A stretch of DNA of 21,234 nt, taken from positions 1 to 21,234 of the forward strand of contig CAMLGD010000032.1 in the NCBI GenBank assembly GCA_946479405.1. The letters run 5' to 3'. This DNA is from an uncultured Vogesella sp. (lineage in GTDB: Bacteria; Pseudomonadota; Gammaproteobacteria; Burkholderiales; Chromobacteriaceae). The notes under the pieces are model-generated. The model ran no database searches. It was not told the origin of the DNA and saw only the letters and a list, made by a program, of their open reading frames with translations. Shown piece after piece: positions 14,901 to 21,234 of the stretch. Within the stretch, counting starts at the first letter, position 1. Each line of letters begins with the position of its first letter. Both the position numbers and the translations under genes were made by a program.

Positions 14901-14976
14901 GCAAATTCACCGCCTTATCTGCTCGGTGTTTGCACGCTGATCTCCGCCTGTGTGTTGGCTTGTGGTGGCATGTCAG

Positions 14977-14995
14977 TTGAAATTCAAACGCTTGA
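14977..14995. promoter_or_regulatory. Overlapping inverted repeats upstream of the TetR promoter
   Basis: TTGAA-A-TTCAA (14977-14987) overlaps TCAA-ACGC-TTGA (14984-14995), just upstream of the TetR -35 box. They could be extra operator half-sites but may be chance. Confidence 0.25.
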
Positions 14996-15024
14996 TTGAC
15001 ACCTTACTGACCGGTAAGTAGAGT
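14996..15024 (+). promoter_or_regulatory. TetR promoter with internal operator
   Basis: A perfect -35 TTGACA (14996-15001) and TAGAGT (15019-15024) are 17 bases apart. The spacer is filled by the near-palindrome CTTACTGACCGGTAAG (15003-15018), the typical position for a TetR-family repressor to block its own promoter. The predicted start point falls at or next to the ATG at 15031. Confidence 0.7.
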
Positions 15025-15030
15025 CGCCGC

Positions 15031-15669
15031 ATGAAAGCGGAAAACGACGCACGCGGCGATACGCGCAGAAAGATCCTGGACCTGGCGGAAGCGTTGCTGC
15101 TGTCGCGTGGCTTCAATGCCTTCAGCTATCAGCACATCAGCGCCGGACTGGGGGTGCGCAATGCCGCCATCCATTACCACTTTGCCCGCAAGACCGATCT
15201 GGGCGTGGCGCTGATCGAGCGTTATCGCCACCGTTTTGCCCGCTTCATCGTGGCGCAGACCGGGCTGGCGCCGGCCGAGCAGCTGGAACGTTACTTCACG
15301 CTGACCGACATTTATTTCCAGCGGCAGCAGATCTGCCCCAGTGGCATCTTGTCGGCCGAGCTGCAAACGTTGCCGCCGGAGATGCAGCAGGCGGGCGGGC
15401 TGTTCGTAACGGAAATGCGCGCCTGGGCGGTGGACATCGTGGCGCGTGGCCAGGCGGATGGCAGCATGCAGTACGCCGGCAGCTCCGCCGGCATGGGGGC
15501 GCTGATGTTTGCCACCATGCAGGGGGCGCTGCAACTGGCGCGCTTCGACGCGGATGCCATCGGCAGTGTCAAGCGCCAGCTGCGACAGCTGCTGGGCCTG
15601 GCCGCCGAGGCTGGCGGCACCAACAATACCAACAGCACAGCAACAACACACGAGGAGTCACAACAATGA
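15031..15669 (+). CDS. TetR family transcriptional regulator
   Basis: The 212-residue protein has an N-terminal TetR DNA-binding domain (about residues 10-57: TRRKILDLAEALLLSRGFNA, then the helix-turn-helix ISAGLGVRNAAIHYHFARKT) and a diverse C-terminal ligand domain. The promoter just upstream contains a palindromic operator, so autorepression is likely. There is no Shine-Dalgarno sequence and the predicted transcription start is about at the ATG, which suggests leaderless translation. Its stop overlaps the start of the DUF4442 gene, and an isomerase gene follows, so the ligand may be an acyl-CoA or a fatty-acid derivative; that is inference from context. The C terminus is an Asn/Thr/Gln-rich tail. 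Confidence 0.92.
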   Translation: MKAENDARGDTRRKILDLAEALLLSRGFNAFSYQHISAGLGVRNAAIHYHFARKTDLGVALIERYRHRFARFIVAQTGLAPAEQLERYFTLTDIYFQRQQICPSGILSAELQTLPPEMQQAGGLFVTEMRAWAVDIVARGQADGSMQYAGSSAGMGALMFATMQGALQLARFDADAIGSVKRQLRQLLGLAAEAGGTNNTNSTATTHEESQQ

Positions 15670-16169
15670 GCACACCCAAAAACAGCATGTGCCGCATGGT
15701 AGACAAGACTGCAGCACTGCCGGGCGGCCTACGCAGCTGGGCGATTACCAAGATGTTCGGCAAGTTCGTCCCGTTCCTGGGCACCGCCGGTCTGGTGTTC
15801 GAGGAAGTCAGCCGTGAACGTATGGTCGTCAGCGTCAAGAACCGCAAGAAGGTGCAAAACCACATCCACGGCCTGCACGCCGCGGCGATGGCGCTGCTGG
15901 CGGAAACCGCTACCGGTTTTGTGGTGGGCATGAACGTACCGGATGACAAGCTGATGCTGCTCAAATCGATGAAGGTCAGCTACTTCAAGCGCGCGCAGGG
16001 CAATATGAAGGCCGTTGCCACGCTGAACGCGGAGCAGGTTGGCCGCATGCAGCTGGAGGAAAAGGGCGACGTGCTGGTAGATGTACTGGTGACCGATGAG
16101 TCCGGCGAAGCACCGATTGCCTGTGAAATGGTGTGGGCCTGGGTGCCCAAGAAGCGCAAGGAGGGCTGA
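15666..16169 (+). CDS. DUF4442 family hotdog-fold protein
   Basis: The 167-residue protein resembles DUF4442, a hotdog-fold group related to PaaI thioesterases. Typical features are HIHGLHAAAMALLAETATGF (about residues 66-85), where the family has its HxxG/HGG-like helix start, and KSMKVSYFKRAQG, the following strand. It lacks a strict HGG, so catalysis may differ from the two thioesterases near gyrA. GAGGAG at 15652-15657 supports the ATG, which overlaps the TetR stop. Position between a TetR gene and a crotonase gene points to acyl-CoA metabolism. Confidence 0.75.
   Translation: MSTPKNSMCRMVDKTAALPGGLRSWAITKMFGKFVPFLGTAGLVFEEVSRERMVVSVKNRKKVQNHIHGLHAAAMALLAETATGFVVGMNVPDDKLMLLKSMKVSYFKRAQGNMKAVATLNAEQVGRMQLEEKGDVLVDVLVTDESGEAPIACEMVWAWVPKKRKEG
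16039..16047 (+). repeat. TTGGCCGCA repeat copy (coding)
   Basis: Exact copy preceded by GG in the DUF4442 gene, read as Val-Gly-Arg. Confidence 0.65.
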
Positions 16170-16172
16170 GCC

Positions 16173-16985
16173 GTGAACTACAGCACGCTGACTGTTGCTC
16201 TGCAGGACAAAGTGGCGCATGTGGCGCTGAATCGCCCGGACAAGGCCAATTCGTTGAACGAAGCCATGTGGCAGGAGCTGCAGGCCGCGCTGGAGTGGTG
16301 CGATGCCGAGCCGCAGGTGCGCGCGGTGGTGCTGTCCGGCAACGGCAAGCATTTCTGTGCCGGCATTGACCTGAGCATGCTGCTGGGCGTGCAGCAGTCG
16401 GTAGACGACAGTTGTGATGCACGCAAGCGCGAGAAACTGCGGCGGCTGATTCTGCAGCTGCAGGCCAGCGTCAACAGCCTGGAGCTGTGCCGCAAGCCGG
16501 TAATTGCCGCCATTCACGGTGCCTGCGTCGGCGGTGCGCTGGACATCGTGCTGGCAGCGGATATCCGTATCGCGGCTGCAAATGCCGTGTTCAGCGTGCG
16601 CGAGGTGGATGTCGGTATGGTGGCCGACGTGGGCACGCTGCAGCGGCTGGCACGGGTAGTGGGCGAGGGTAATGCCCGCGACATGGCGCTGACGGCACGT
16701 GACGTATCGGCGAGCGAGGCCGAGCGCATGCATCTGGTCAACCGCGTATTGCCGGATGCCGAGACGGCGCTGGCGGATGCGCTGGCCACCGCTGCGCAGA
16801 TTGCCGCCAAGTCGCCGCTGGCGGTGCGCGGCACCAAAGAAATCCTCAACTACAGCCGTGACCACAGCGTGGCCGACAGCCTGAACTACGTCGCCACCTG
16901 GAACGCGGCGATGCTGCTGTCGGAAGACATTCAGCAAGCTGTGATGGCTGCGGTGACCGGCGGCAAAGCGACGTTCCGCGACTGA
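16173..16985 (+). CDS. Crotonase family enzyme, probable delta3,5-delta2,4-dienoyl-CoA isomerase
   Basis: The 270-residue protein is a crotonase-fold enzyme. The oxyanion-hole segments are HFCAGIDLSML (about residues 65-75) and AAIHGACVGGALD. Three acidic residues, Asp124, Glu144 and Asp152, have the same spacing (20 and 8) as the catalytic Asp176, Glu196 and Asp204 of rat dienoyl-CoA isomerase. The stretch REVDVGMVADVGTLQRL is close to that family's signature. Such enzymes shift double bonds during beta-oxidation of unsaturated fatty acids with odd-numbered double bonds. Start is GTG, three bases after the DUF4442 stop. The gene ends at a terminator built from two TTGGCCGCA copies. A broader label, enoyl-CoA hydratase/isomerase, is certain; the specific activity is likely. 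Confidence 0.85.
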   Translation: MNYSTLTVALQDKVAHVALNRPDKANSLNEAMWQELQAALEWCDAEPQVRAVVLSGNGKHFCAGIDLSMLLGVQQSVDDSCDARKREKLRRLILQLQASVNSLELCRKPVIAAIHGACVGGALDIVLAADIRIAAANAVFSVREVDVGMVADVGTLQRLARVVGEGNARDMALTARDVSASEAERMHLVNRVLPDAETALADALATAAQIAAKSPLAVRGTKEILNYSRDHSVADSLNYVATWNAAMLLSEDIQQAVMAAVTGGKATFRD

Positions 16986-17002
16986 GCATTGCCGGCACAA
17001 AC

Positions 17003-17039
17003 AAAAAGGTTGGCCGCAGTGTTGCGGCCAACCTTTTTT
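17003..17039. terminator. Bidirectional terminator built from two inverted TTGGCCGCA copies
   Basis: A perfect 16-bp stem has arms AAAAAGGTTGGCCGCA (17003-17018) and its complement (17023-17038), with a GTGT loop. The T-run (plus strand) and A-run (minus strand) make it bidirectional between convergent operons. The motif copies are at 17010-17018 (plus) and 17023-17031 (minus). Confidence 0.93.
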
Positions 17040-17087
17040 ATTCGCTACGCCGGGGGCGGATACCCCATCGTGGCAAGCGCCGAACGC

Positions 17088-17741
17088 TCACCCTTTTTCC
17101 AGTCCGTGTTCTACTGCGTACACCGCCGCCTGCACCCGGCTGGACAGCCCCAGCTTGCGCAGGATGTTCTGCACATGCACTTTCACCGTGCTTTCCGCCA
17201 GATCCAGTGCGCGGGCGATTTCCTTGTTGCTGGCGCCGCGCGACAGCCAGGCTAGGGTTTCCCGTTCGCGCGGGGTCAGGCTTTCCAGCTCCGGGTTGCG
17301 GGCTTCCGCGGTCGGTGCCCGTAGCCTGGCCACCAGCTTGGCGGTCATCTCTGGTGACAGCACGCTGTCGCCATCTACCGCGCGGCGGATGCTGGACAGC
17401 AAAAAATCGGCATTGATGTTTTTCAGCAGATAACCGCGCGCGCCGCTCTTCATGCACTCGGCCAGGTCGTCGCCGTCTTCGGATACGGTCAGCATCAGCA
17501 CGGCCAGCTGCGGCTGGGTGACCAGAATCTGCGCCAGCGCCTCGCGGCCGTTCATCTGCGGCATGTCGATATCCAGTAACACCACGTCCGGCTTTAGTTG
17601 CTCCGCCAGTTTGACGCCTTCCAGGCCGTCGGCAGCCTCGCCGACGATGTCGAAGTCGGGCTGGCGCTGCAGCAGCGCTTTCAGGCCGCTGCGGAACAGG
17701 GTGTGATCATCTACCAGCAAAATGCGGATGCTGTTGCTCAT
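17088..17741 (-). CDS. narL: NarL-type response regulator
   Basis: The 217-residue protein has a CheY-like receiver (residues 1 to about 122) with the acidic pocket Asp11/Asp12, phospho-acceptor Asp57 in VVLLDIDMP, Thr85 and Lys107. A linker is followed by a LuxR/NarL-type helix-turn-helix (about residues 152-212: LTPRERETLAWLSRGASNKE, then STVKVHVQNILRKLGLSS). The pairing with a NarX-like sensor whose stop overlaps its ATG by four bases supports a role in nitrate/nitrite control of respiratory genes. No nitrate reductase gene is in the window. The downstream bidirectional terminator is shared with the isomerase operon. Confidence 0.9.
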   Translation of the reverse strand: MSNSIRILLVDDHTLFRSGLKALLQRQPDFDIVGEAADGLEGVKLAEQLKPDVVLLDIDMPQMNGREALAQILVTQPQLAVLMLTVSEDGDDLAECMKSGARGYLLKNINADFLLSSIRRAVDGDSVLSPEMTAKLVARLRAPTAEARNPELESLTPRERETLAWLSRGASNKEIARALDLAESTVKVHVQNILRKLGLSSRVQAAVYAVEHGLEKG

Positions 17742-19642
17742 GCGGCTTGTCTTTCAGTCTGGGGCAGGGTGAGGCAGACCTCGGTACCGCTGCCGGGCAT
17801 GGGGCGGATGGCAATGCGGCCGTGAATACGGGCAGCACGCTCCTGCATGATGGAAAGGCCGACGTGGCGTGCCTTGCGTGCTTCGAAGCGCTGCTGGTCG
17901 AAACCGCAGCCATCGTCACGAATAGTCATCACAAAATCGGCCTCGTTACGGATGTCGATGCTGACATGGGCGGCCTGTGCATGCTTGCGCACATTGGACA
18001 GCGCTTCCTGCAGGATGAAAATCACCTGCAGCTGCTGTTGCGGGTCCAGCGGCAGGCCGTTGCCGTGCATCGCCAGCTGGGTGGCAACCTGGGTCTGCTG
18101 CTCGAAGCGGGTCAGCAGGGTGTGTACCGCGTCGTTGAAGTCTTCCTTGTTGATGCGGGTGCGGAAATTGAGCAGTAGTTCGCGCACGTCTTCGTAGCAT
18201 TCCTGCACCCCGGTGCGGATGAACCCCAGGTTCTCCTGCGCCTGTTCCTTCTCGCCACTGGCCATGGCCGCTTCCAGCATCTGTACCTGCAGATTGAGGA
18301 AGGACAGCGACTGCGCAATGCTGTCGTGCAGACCCTGTGCCATCAGGTTGCGCTCTTCTGCCACGGCAAACTGGCGGTCACGTGCGGCCAGACGCTGGTT
18401 TTCGATTGCCAGCCCCAGGTGATTGCCCAGGGTTTCCAGCAGGAACTGGTCCTGTGGCGACAGCGGGGTTACCTTGCGGAAGTACAGGGTGAAGATGCCG
18501 ACATTGCTCTGGTTGTGGCGGACATGGAATACCGAGATTTCCTGGAAGCCGGCGCGCTGGCAGTGCTTTTCCTCGGCATGCTGCATGCGGTCGAAGCGGC
18601 GGATGACGGCAAACGGTTGCGGAACGGCATCTCCACAGTGGCAACCATTCAGTGGCGCGCAGTGGTCGTCGGCGAGCATCTCCGCCGGCAGGCCGTGTTC
18701 GGCGATCAGCTCCAGGCGGCCGCGTTTGACATCGACCAGCCGCACACTGCCGGCATCGGCGCCGGTCAGCTCGATCAGCCGGCTGATGAAACCGTCGCAC
18801 ATGGTTTCCAGCTCGTGCGATTCATGCAGGAACGAGGTGGTGCCATACAGCGCGGTGAGATGACGGTTTTTCTCTTCCACCGAGCGGGTTTTGTCCACCA
18901 CCTTTTGCTCCAGCGTGGCATACAGATCCTGCAGGTGGTCCGCCATCTGGTTGAAGCCGGTGGACAGCAGTGCAAATTCGTCGTTGCCGCTGACCTCCAC
19001 CCGTGCGTCCAGCTCGCCGTCGCGCAGCCGGGTGATAGCCTCGCCCAGGGTGTTGAGCGGGCGGATCACCAGCAGGAACAGCAGGAACATCATGGTGAAC
19101 GAGCCGACAATCGCCATGGCGATCAGCGCCATCTGGAAGAAACGCAGCAAGGTGGTATTGCGTGCGTTGTCCTCCTCGATCAGCCGCACCAGGCGATCGA
19201 TACGGTCGACAAAGCGGGTGACATCGGGGCGAACCTGATTGTTGGGGCGTGGTGGTTGCGCGGCGGCATGCTGCAGTTGCGGCAGGATTTCGCCATGCCA
19301 GTGCTGCTCGATTTCCTCGGCCTGCTGGCGTACCGCGGCATTATCCGGCAGGAACAGCGGGCGCGCCGGGTCGCCCTTCTTCAGGCGGGCGAGGGTGTCG
19401 GTGAAGTCTTGCTGCTCTTGCTGGATGATGGTCAGCGGCGCGTTTTCGCTGACCAGCAGCGCCACGTGGTAGCTGCGCATGCGCAGGCTGCCGGCATCGT
19501 TGATGGCGGCAGCGCCGCCTTCCAGCTTCCACGACAGTACCAGGGTGTAGCCGATAGAGGTCATCGCCAGCAGCAGCCAGGCGACGGTGAGCATCAGCAG
19601 CTTGCTGGACAGGCTGCGCATTTGCGGCGTTTGGCTGAGCAT
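17738..19642 (-). CDS. narX: NarX-type nitrate/nitrite sensor histidine kinase
   Basis: The 634-residue protein has a first membrane helix at about residues 15-37, a periplasmic sensor domain with a P-box-like segment (AINDAGSLRMRSYHVA, residues 46-61) as in nitrate sensors, a second helix at about 168-193, a HAMP linker, a GAF-like central module, a HisKA_3 dimerisation domain with His439 (GLHDSIAQ) and a C-terminal ATPase (QEALSNVRKHA, DDGCGF). The central module has a cysteine cluster: Cys328, Cys334, Cys336 and Cys361. The Met at 19642 is chosen because it puts a short basic segment before the first helix; the open frame further upstream enters the divergent regulatory region. It overlaps narL by four bases and is divergent from molybdenum cofactor genes. 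Confidence 0.9.
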   Translation of the reverse strand: MLSQTPQMRSLSSKLLMLTVAWLLLAMTSIGYTLVLSWKLEGGAAAINDAGSLRMRSYHVALLVSENAPLTIIQQEQQDFTDTLARLKKGDPARPLFLPDNAAVRQQAEEIEQHWHGEILPQLQHAAAQPPRPNNQVRPDVTRFVDRIDRLVRLIEEDNARNTTLLRFFQMALIAMAIVGSFTMMFLLFLLVIRPLNTLGEAITRLRDGELDARVEVSGNDEFALLSTGFNQMADHLQDLYATLEQKVVDKTRSVEEKNRHLTALYGTTSFLHESHELETMCDGFISRLIELTGADAGSVRLVDVKRGRLELIAEHGLPAEMLADDHCAPLNGCHCGDAVPQPFAVIRRFDRMQHAEEKHCQRAGFQEISVFHVRHNQSNVGIFTLYFRKVTPLSPQDQFLLETLGNHLGLAIENQRLAARDRQFAVAEERNLMAQGLHDSIAQSLSFLNLQVQMLEAAMASGEKEQAQENLGFIRTGVQECYEDVRELLLNFRTRINKEDFNDAVHTLLTRFEQQTQVATQLAMHGNGLPLDPQQQLQVIFILQEALSNVRKHAQAAHVSIDIRNEADFVMTIRDDGCGFDQQRFEARKARHVGLSIMQERAARIHGRIAIRPMPGSGTEVCLTLPQTERQAA

Positions 19643-19705
19643 GTTAGGTCGTCCGGTGGATAGGCAGGGCCATGCCGGCGCGGCACAATGATAGCGAGTC
19701 CGGAG

Positions 19706-19714
19706 TTGGCCGCA
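19706..19714 (+). repeat. TTGGCCGCA repeat copy (intergenic)
   Basis: Exact copy preceded by AG, in the 178-base gap between the divergent narX and mobB genes. A partial inverted copy (GCGCGGCC) follows directly. Confidence 0.75.
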
Positions 19715-19749
19715 GCGCGGCCGGGGCAGAAGAGGGCATGGCGTAACTT

Positions 19750-19777
19750 TTGCTGACAATACTGACAGCTCTACCAT
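19750..19777 (+). promoter_or_regulatory. Possible promoter for mobB-moaD-moaE
   Basis: TTGCTG (19750-19755) and TACCAT (19772-19777) are 16 bases apart, upstream of the mobB GTG. The match is moderate. I did not find a convincing FNR or NarL site in the gap. Confidence 0.3.
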
Positions 19778-19820
19778 AGCGCTGCGGCGCTGTCGCCACA
19801 ATCCACCAAAAGGAGAGGGT

Positions 19821-20315
19821 GTGCAGAAAGTACTGGGCATTGCCGGCTGGTCCGGCAGTGGCAAGACCACGCTGATCGAAGCCTTGCTGCCAAGGTTGGC
19901 CGCACGCGGCCTGCGCGTGTCGGTGATCAAGCACAGCCATCATGATATCGAGCCGGATGTGCCGGGCAAGGATACCTGGCGCCACCGCCAGGCGGGGGCG
20001 GCCGAGGTGATGCTGCTGTCGCCGCACCGGGTCACGGTATTTGCCGAGCTGGCACAGGAGCTGACGCTGGAACAGCAGCTGGCGCGGTTGCAGCCGGTGG
20101 ATCTGGTGCTGCTGGAAGGGCAGAAATGGCAGCCGGTGCCCAAACTGGAGGTGTATCGCCCGCAGCTTGGCAAGCCATTGCTGTGCGCCGAAGACAGCCG
20201 GGTACTGGCGGTAGCCAGCGATGCGGTACTGGACATCGCGCTGCCGCAACTGGCATTGAATGATTACGACGCCATCGCCGATTTCATCGTGCACTGGCAG
20301 GAGGAAGGCAAGTGA
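19821..20315 (+). CDS. mobB: Molybdopterin-guanine dinucleotide biosynthesis adaptor MobB
   Basis: The 164-residue protein is a small P-loop GTP-binding protein that assists MobA in attaching GMP to molybdopterin. The Walker A motif is GWSGSGKTT at residues 9-17. The family segments [20 protein letters not shown] and [16 protein letters not shown] are all present. Translation starts at GTG 19821 with AGGAG at 19811-19815. Its stop overlaps the moaD GTG. It heads the three-gene molybdenum cofactor unit. Confidence 0.95.
   Translation: MQKVLGIAGWSGSGKTTLIEALLPRLAARGLRVSVIKHSHHDIEPDVPGKDTWRHRQAGAAEVMLLSPHRVTVFAELAQELTLEQQLARLQPVDLVLLEGQKWQPVPKLEVYRPQLGKPLLCAEDSRVLAVASDAVLDIALPQLALNDYDAIADFIVHWQEEGK
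19896..19904 (+). repeat. TTGGCCGCA repeat copy (coding)
   Basis: Exact copy preceded by GG in mobB, read as Leu-Ala-Ala. Confidence 0.6.
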
Positions 20316-20563
20316 GTATCCGCATTCTGTATTTTGGCCGTCTGAAAGACGCGCTGGGCCGTGGTGAGGAAACCCTGGACTGGGCCGGTGGCGATAGCGC
20401 CGCGCTGTTGGCTGCACTGCGCGGCCGGGGCGAAGACTGGGCCGAGGCGCTGGCTGCCGGCAAGGTGTTCCGTCTGGTGGTGAACCAGCAGGTGGTGCGC
20501 GGCGAAGTGGTGATTCCGGATGGTGCCGAAGTGGGCATCCTGCCGCCGGTAACCGGGGGCTGA
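20312..20563 (+). CDS. moaD: Molybdopterin synthase small subunit MoaD
   Basis: The 83-residue ubiquitin-like protein is the sulfur carrier of molybdopterin synthase. It begins [12 protein letters not shown] and ends PPVTGG, the double-glycine tail that is thiocarboxylated. The start is GTG at 20312, overlapping the mobB stop, with a strong AGGAGGAAGG just upstream. The moaE ATG follows one base after its stop. Length is normal. Confidence 0.95.
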   Translation: MSIRILYFGRLKDALGRGEETLDWAGGDSAALLAALRGRGEDWAEALAAGKVFRLVVNQQVVRGEVVIPDGAEVGILPPVTGG

Positions 20564-20564
20564 T

Positions 20565-21026
20565 ATGCACTGCCACATCACCGTACAGCAGGGCCGCTTC
20601 GATCTGGCGGCAGAAGAGGCCGCACTACGCGCCGTGGCCGGCGATGCCGGCGCACTGGTGGCGTTTCAGGGCATGGTGCGCGGCCATGATGCCGCCACAC
20701 CGTTGGCCGCATTGTTCCTGGAGCATTACCCCGGCGTGACCGAGGCCGAGATCGGCCGTATTGCCGATGCGGCCGCCGGGCGCTGGCCGATCAGCGCGGT
20801 GCGGGTGGTACACCGTGTGGGCCGCCTGGTGCCGGGCGAGCAGATCGTGCTGGTGCTGGTGGCATCCGCCCACCGCAAGGCGGCCTTTGCCGCCGCCGAA
20901 TACCTGATGGACTACCTCAAGACCGAGGCGCCGTTCTGGAAGCGTGAGGATTTTACCGATGGCAGCAGCCGCTGGGTGGACGCCAAAGCCAGTGACGACG
21001 CCGCTGCCGCCAGCTGGGGCGACTGA
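20565..21026 (+). CDS. moaE: Molybdopterin synthase large subunit MoaE
   Basis: The 153-residue protein is the catalytic subunit that, with MoaD, converts precursor Z (cPMP) to molybdopterin. Diagnostic segments are AFQGMVRGHD, FLEHYPGVTEAEI, VVHRVGRLVPGEQIV, the SAHRKAAF loop, and YLKTEAPFWKRED, which holds the two conserved catalytic-site lysines. The C terminus is an Ala/Asp-rich extension. It is the last gene of the mobB-moaD-moaE unit, and no terminator is visible before the window ends. Confidence 0.96.
   Translation: MHCHITVQQGRFDLAAEEAALRAVAGDAGALVAFQGMVRGHDAATPLAALFLEHYPGVTEAEIGRIADAAAGRWPISAVRVVHRVGRLVPGEQIVLVLVASAHRKAAFAAAEYLMDYLKTEAPFWKREDFTDGSSRWVDAKASDDAAAASWGD
20703..20711 (+). 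repeat. TTGGCCGCA repeat copy (coding)
   Basis: Exact copy preceded by CG in moaE, read as Leu-Ala-Ala. Confidence 0.6.
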
Positions 21027-21234
21027 AGCGCTGCCCGCTGTGCGGCCGCCGCTGGCGTGCCGGCTTGGTGACCGTTAACCCCGCCCCTGAAGCGTCCCTC
21101 TGTTTTGCCGCCGCTACATATGCCCGGGTGCGGCCGCCGCGCCGCTGCGGCAAGCAGCGTGACTGAATGTTTTCCTCCCGGCCGACTCGTCTTGTTCCCT
21201 GTCGCCGGCGAATGGCCTGCCCGTCACTGCAGGT

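Noticed and set aside
13400..14980. Long plus-strand open frame of about 526 codons
   Set aside because: It lies antisense to dapF and the DUF484 gene, both certain from motifs, has no family features, and is a typical shadow frame in GC-rich DNA.
19643..19820. NarL heptamers or an FNR box between narX and mobB
   Set aside because: TACTGAC and TACCATA are only partial matches to the TACYYMT heptamer and there is no TTGAT-N4-ATCAA, so a specific site cannot be supported.
20337..20346. Exact copy of the Neisseria uptake sequence GCCGTCTGAA
   Set aside because: It is a single copy inside moaD, where it encodes the ordinary Gly-Arg-Leu-Lys segment. I saw no other copy, so chance explains it.
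20996..21164. Short plus-strand frame with a CPLCGRRW zinc-ribbon-like segment after moaE
   Set aside because: It has no ATG and no Shine-Dalgarno sequence, and it is interrupted upstream by TGA at 20993. The two Cys could be chance in GC-rich DNA, so I do not call a gene.
21027..21234. Possible gene start in the last 208 bases
   Set aside because: An ATG at 21120 opens a frame to the window end but has no Shine-Dalgarno sequence and no recognisable product. I see no hairpin terminator after moaE either, so nothing is called.
1..21234. tRNA or rRNA genes, IS elements, prophage or CRISPR arrays
   Set aside because: I saw no conserved RNA segments, transposase motifs, long terminal inverted repeats or evenly spaced direct repeats. 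The only repeated word is the short dispersed TTGGCCGCA.

Overview
The window is GC-rich chromosomal DNA, roughly 60% G+C by eye. It most likely comes from a betaproteobacterium of the order Neisseriales, in the Chromobacteriaceae (Chromobacterium, Vogesella or Aquitalea type). This placement is inferred from gene content (gyrA, serC and pheA close together, dapF followed by a DUF484 gene, NarX/NarL two-component genes) and from the style of the proteins, not from a database search. I see no rRNA or tRNA genes, IS elements, phage genes or CRISPR arrays. The region is compact, about 93% coding, with short operons ended by clear rho-independent terminators.

Layout. (1) 1-792: the tail of an ABC exporter gene, a bidirectional terminator, and a convergent gene for a secreted, very basic histone-H1-like protein. 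(2) 793-2600: a divergent promoter, then an amino-acid ABC transporter made of a lipoprotein substrate-binding protein and a permease, with an internal terminator and no ATPase gene. (3) 2629-6240: gyrA translationally grouped with two hotdog-fold thioesterase genes. (4) 6275-7423: serC, followed by a perfect 24-bp palindrome and a terminator. (5) 7514-10558: an MFS transporter, an unlisted 37-residue membrane protein, an O-methyltransferase and pheA, each overlapping or nearly touching the next and ending in a strong terminator. (6) 10610-12758: a LOG-family protein, a type I-beta DAHP synthase homologue with two altered active-site positions, and an OsmC-family protein. (7) 12774-14839, minus strand: dapF, a DUF484 gene and a membrane protein. 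(8) 14996-17038: an autoregulated TetR gene, a DUF4442 hotdog protein and a dienoyl-CoA isomerase-like crotonase. (9) 17088-19642, minus strand: a NarX/NarL-type nitrate two-component system, divergent from (10) 19821-21026: mobB, moaD and moaE for molybdenum cofactor. The last 208 bases hold no convincing gene.

Several neighbourhoods make functional sense. pheA and the DAHP synthase homologue belong to aromatic amino-acid synthesis, and serC and dapF to other amino-acid pathways. The nitrate sensor sits back to back with genes for the cofactor that nitrate reductase needs. The TetR operon looks like a small acyl-CoA metabolism unit.

The most striking signal is not a gene. The 9-mer TTGGCCGCA (15 of 16 copies preceded by G) occurs 16 times on the two strands, where I estimate well under one by chance. 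It occurs in several reading frames and is enriched between genes. Two inverted pairs form a hairpin terminator and a palindrome at operon ends. This is how the DNA uptake sequences of Neisseria behave, but the word is different and lacks the CTG core of the known neisserial dialects.
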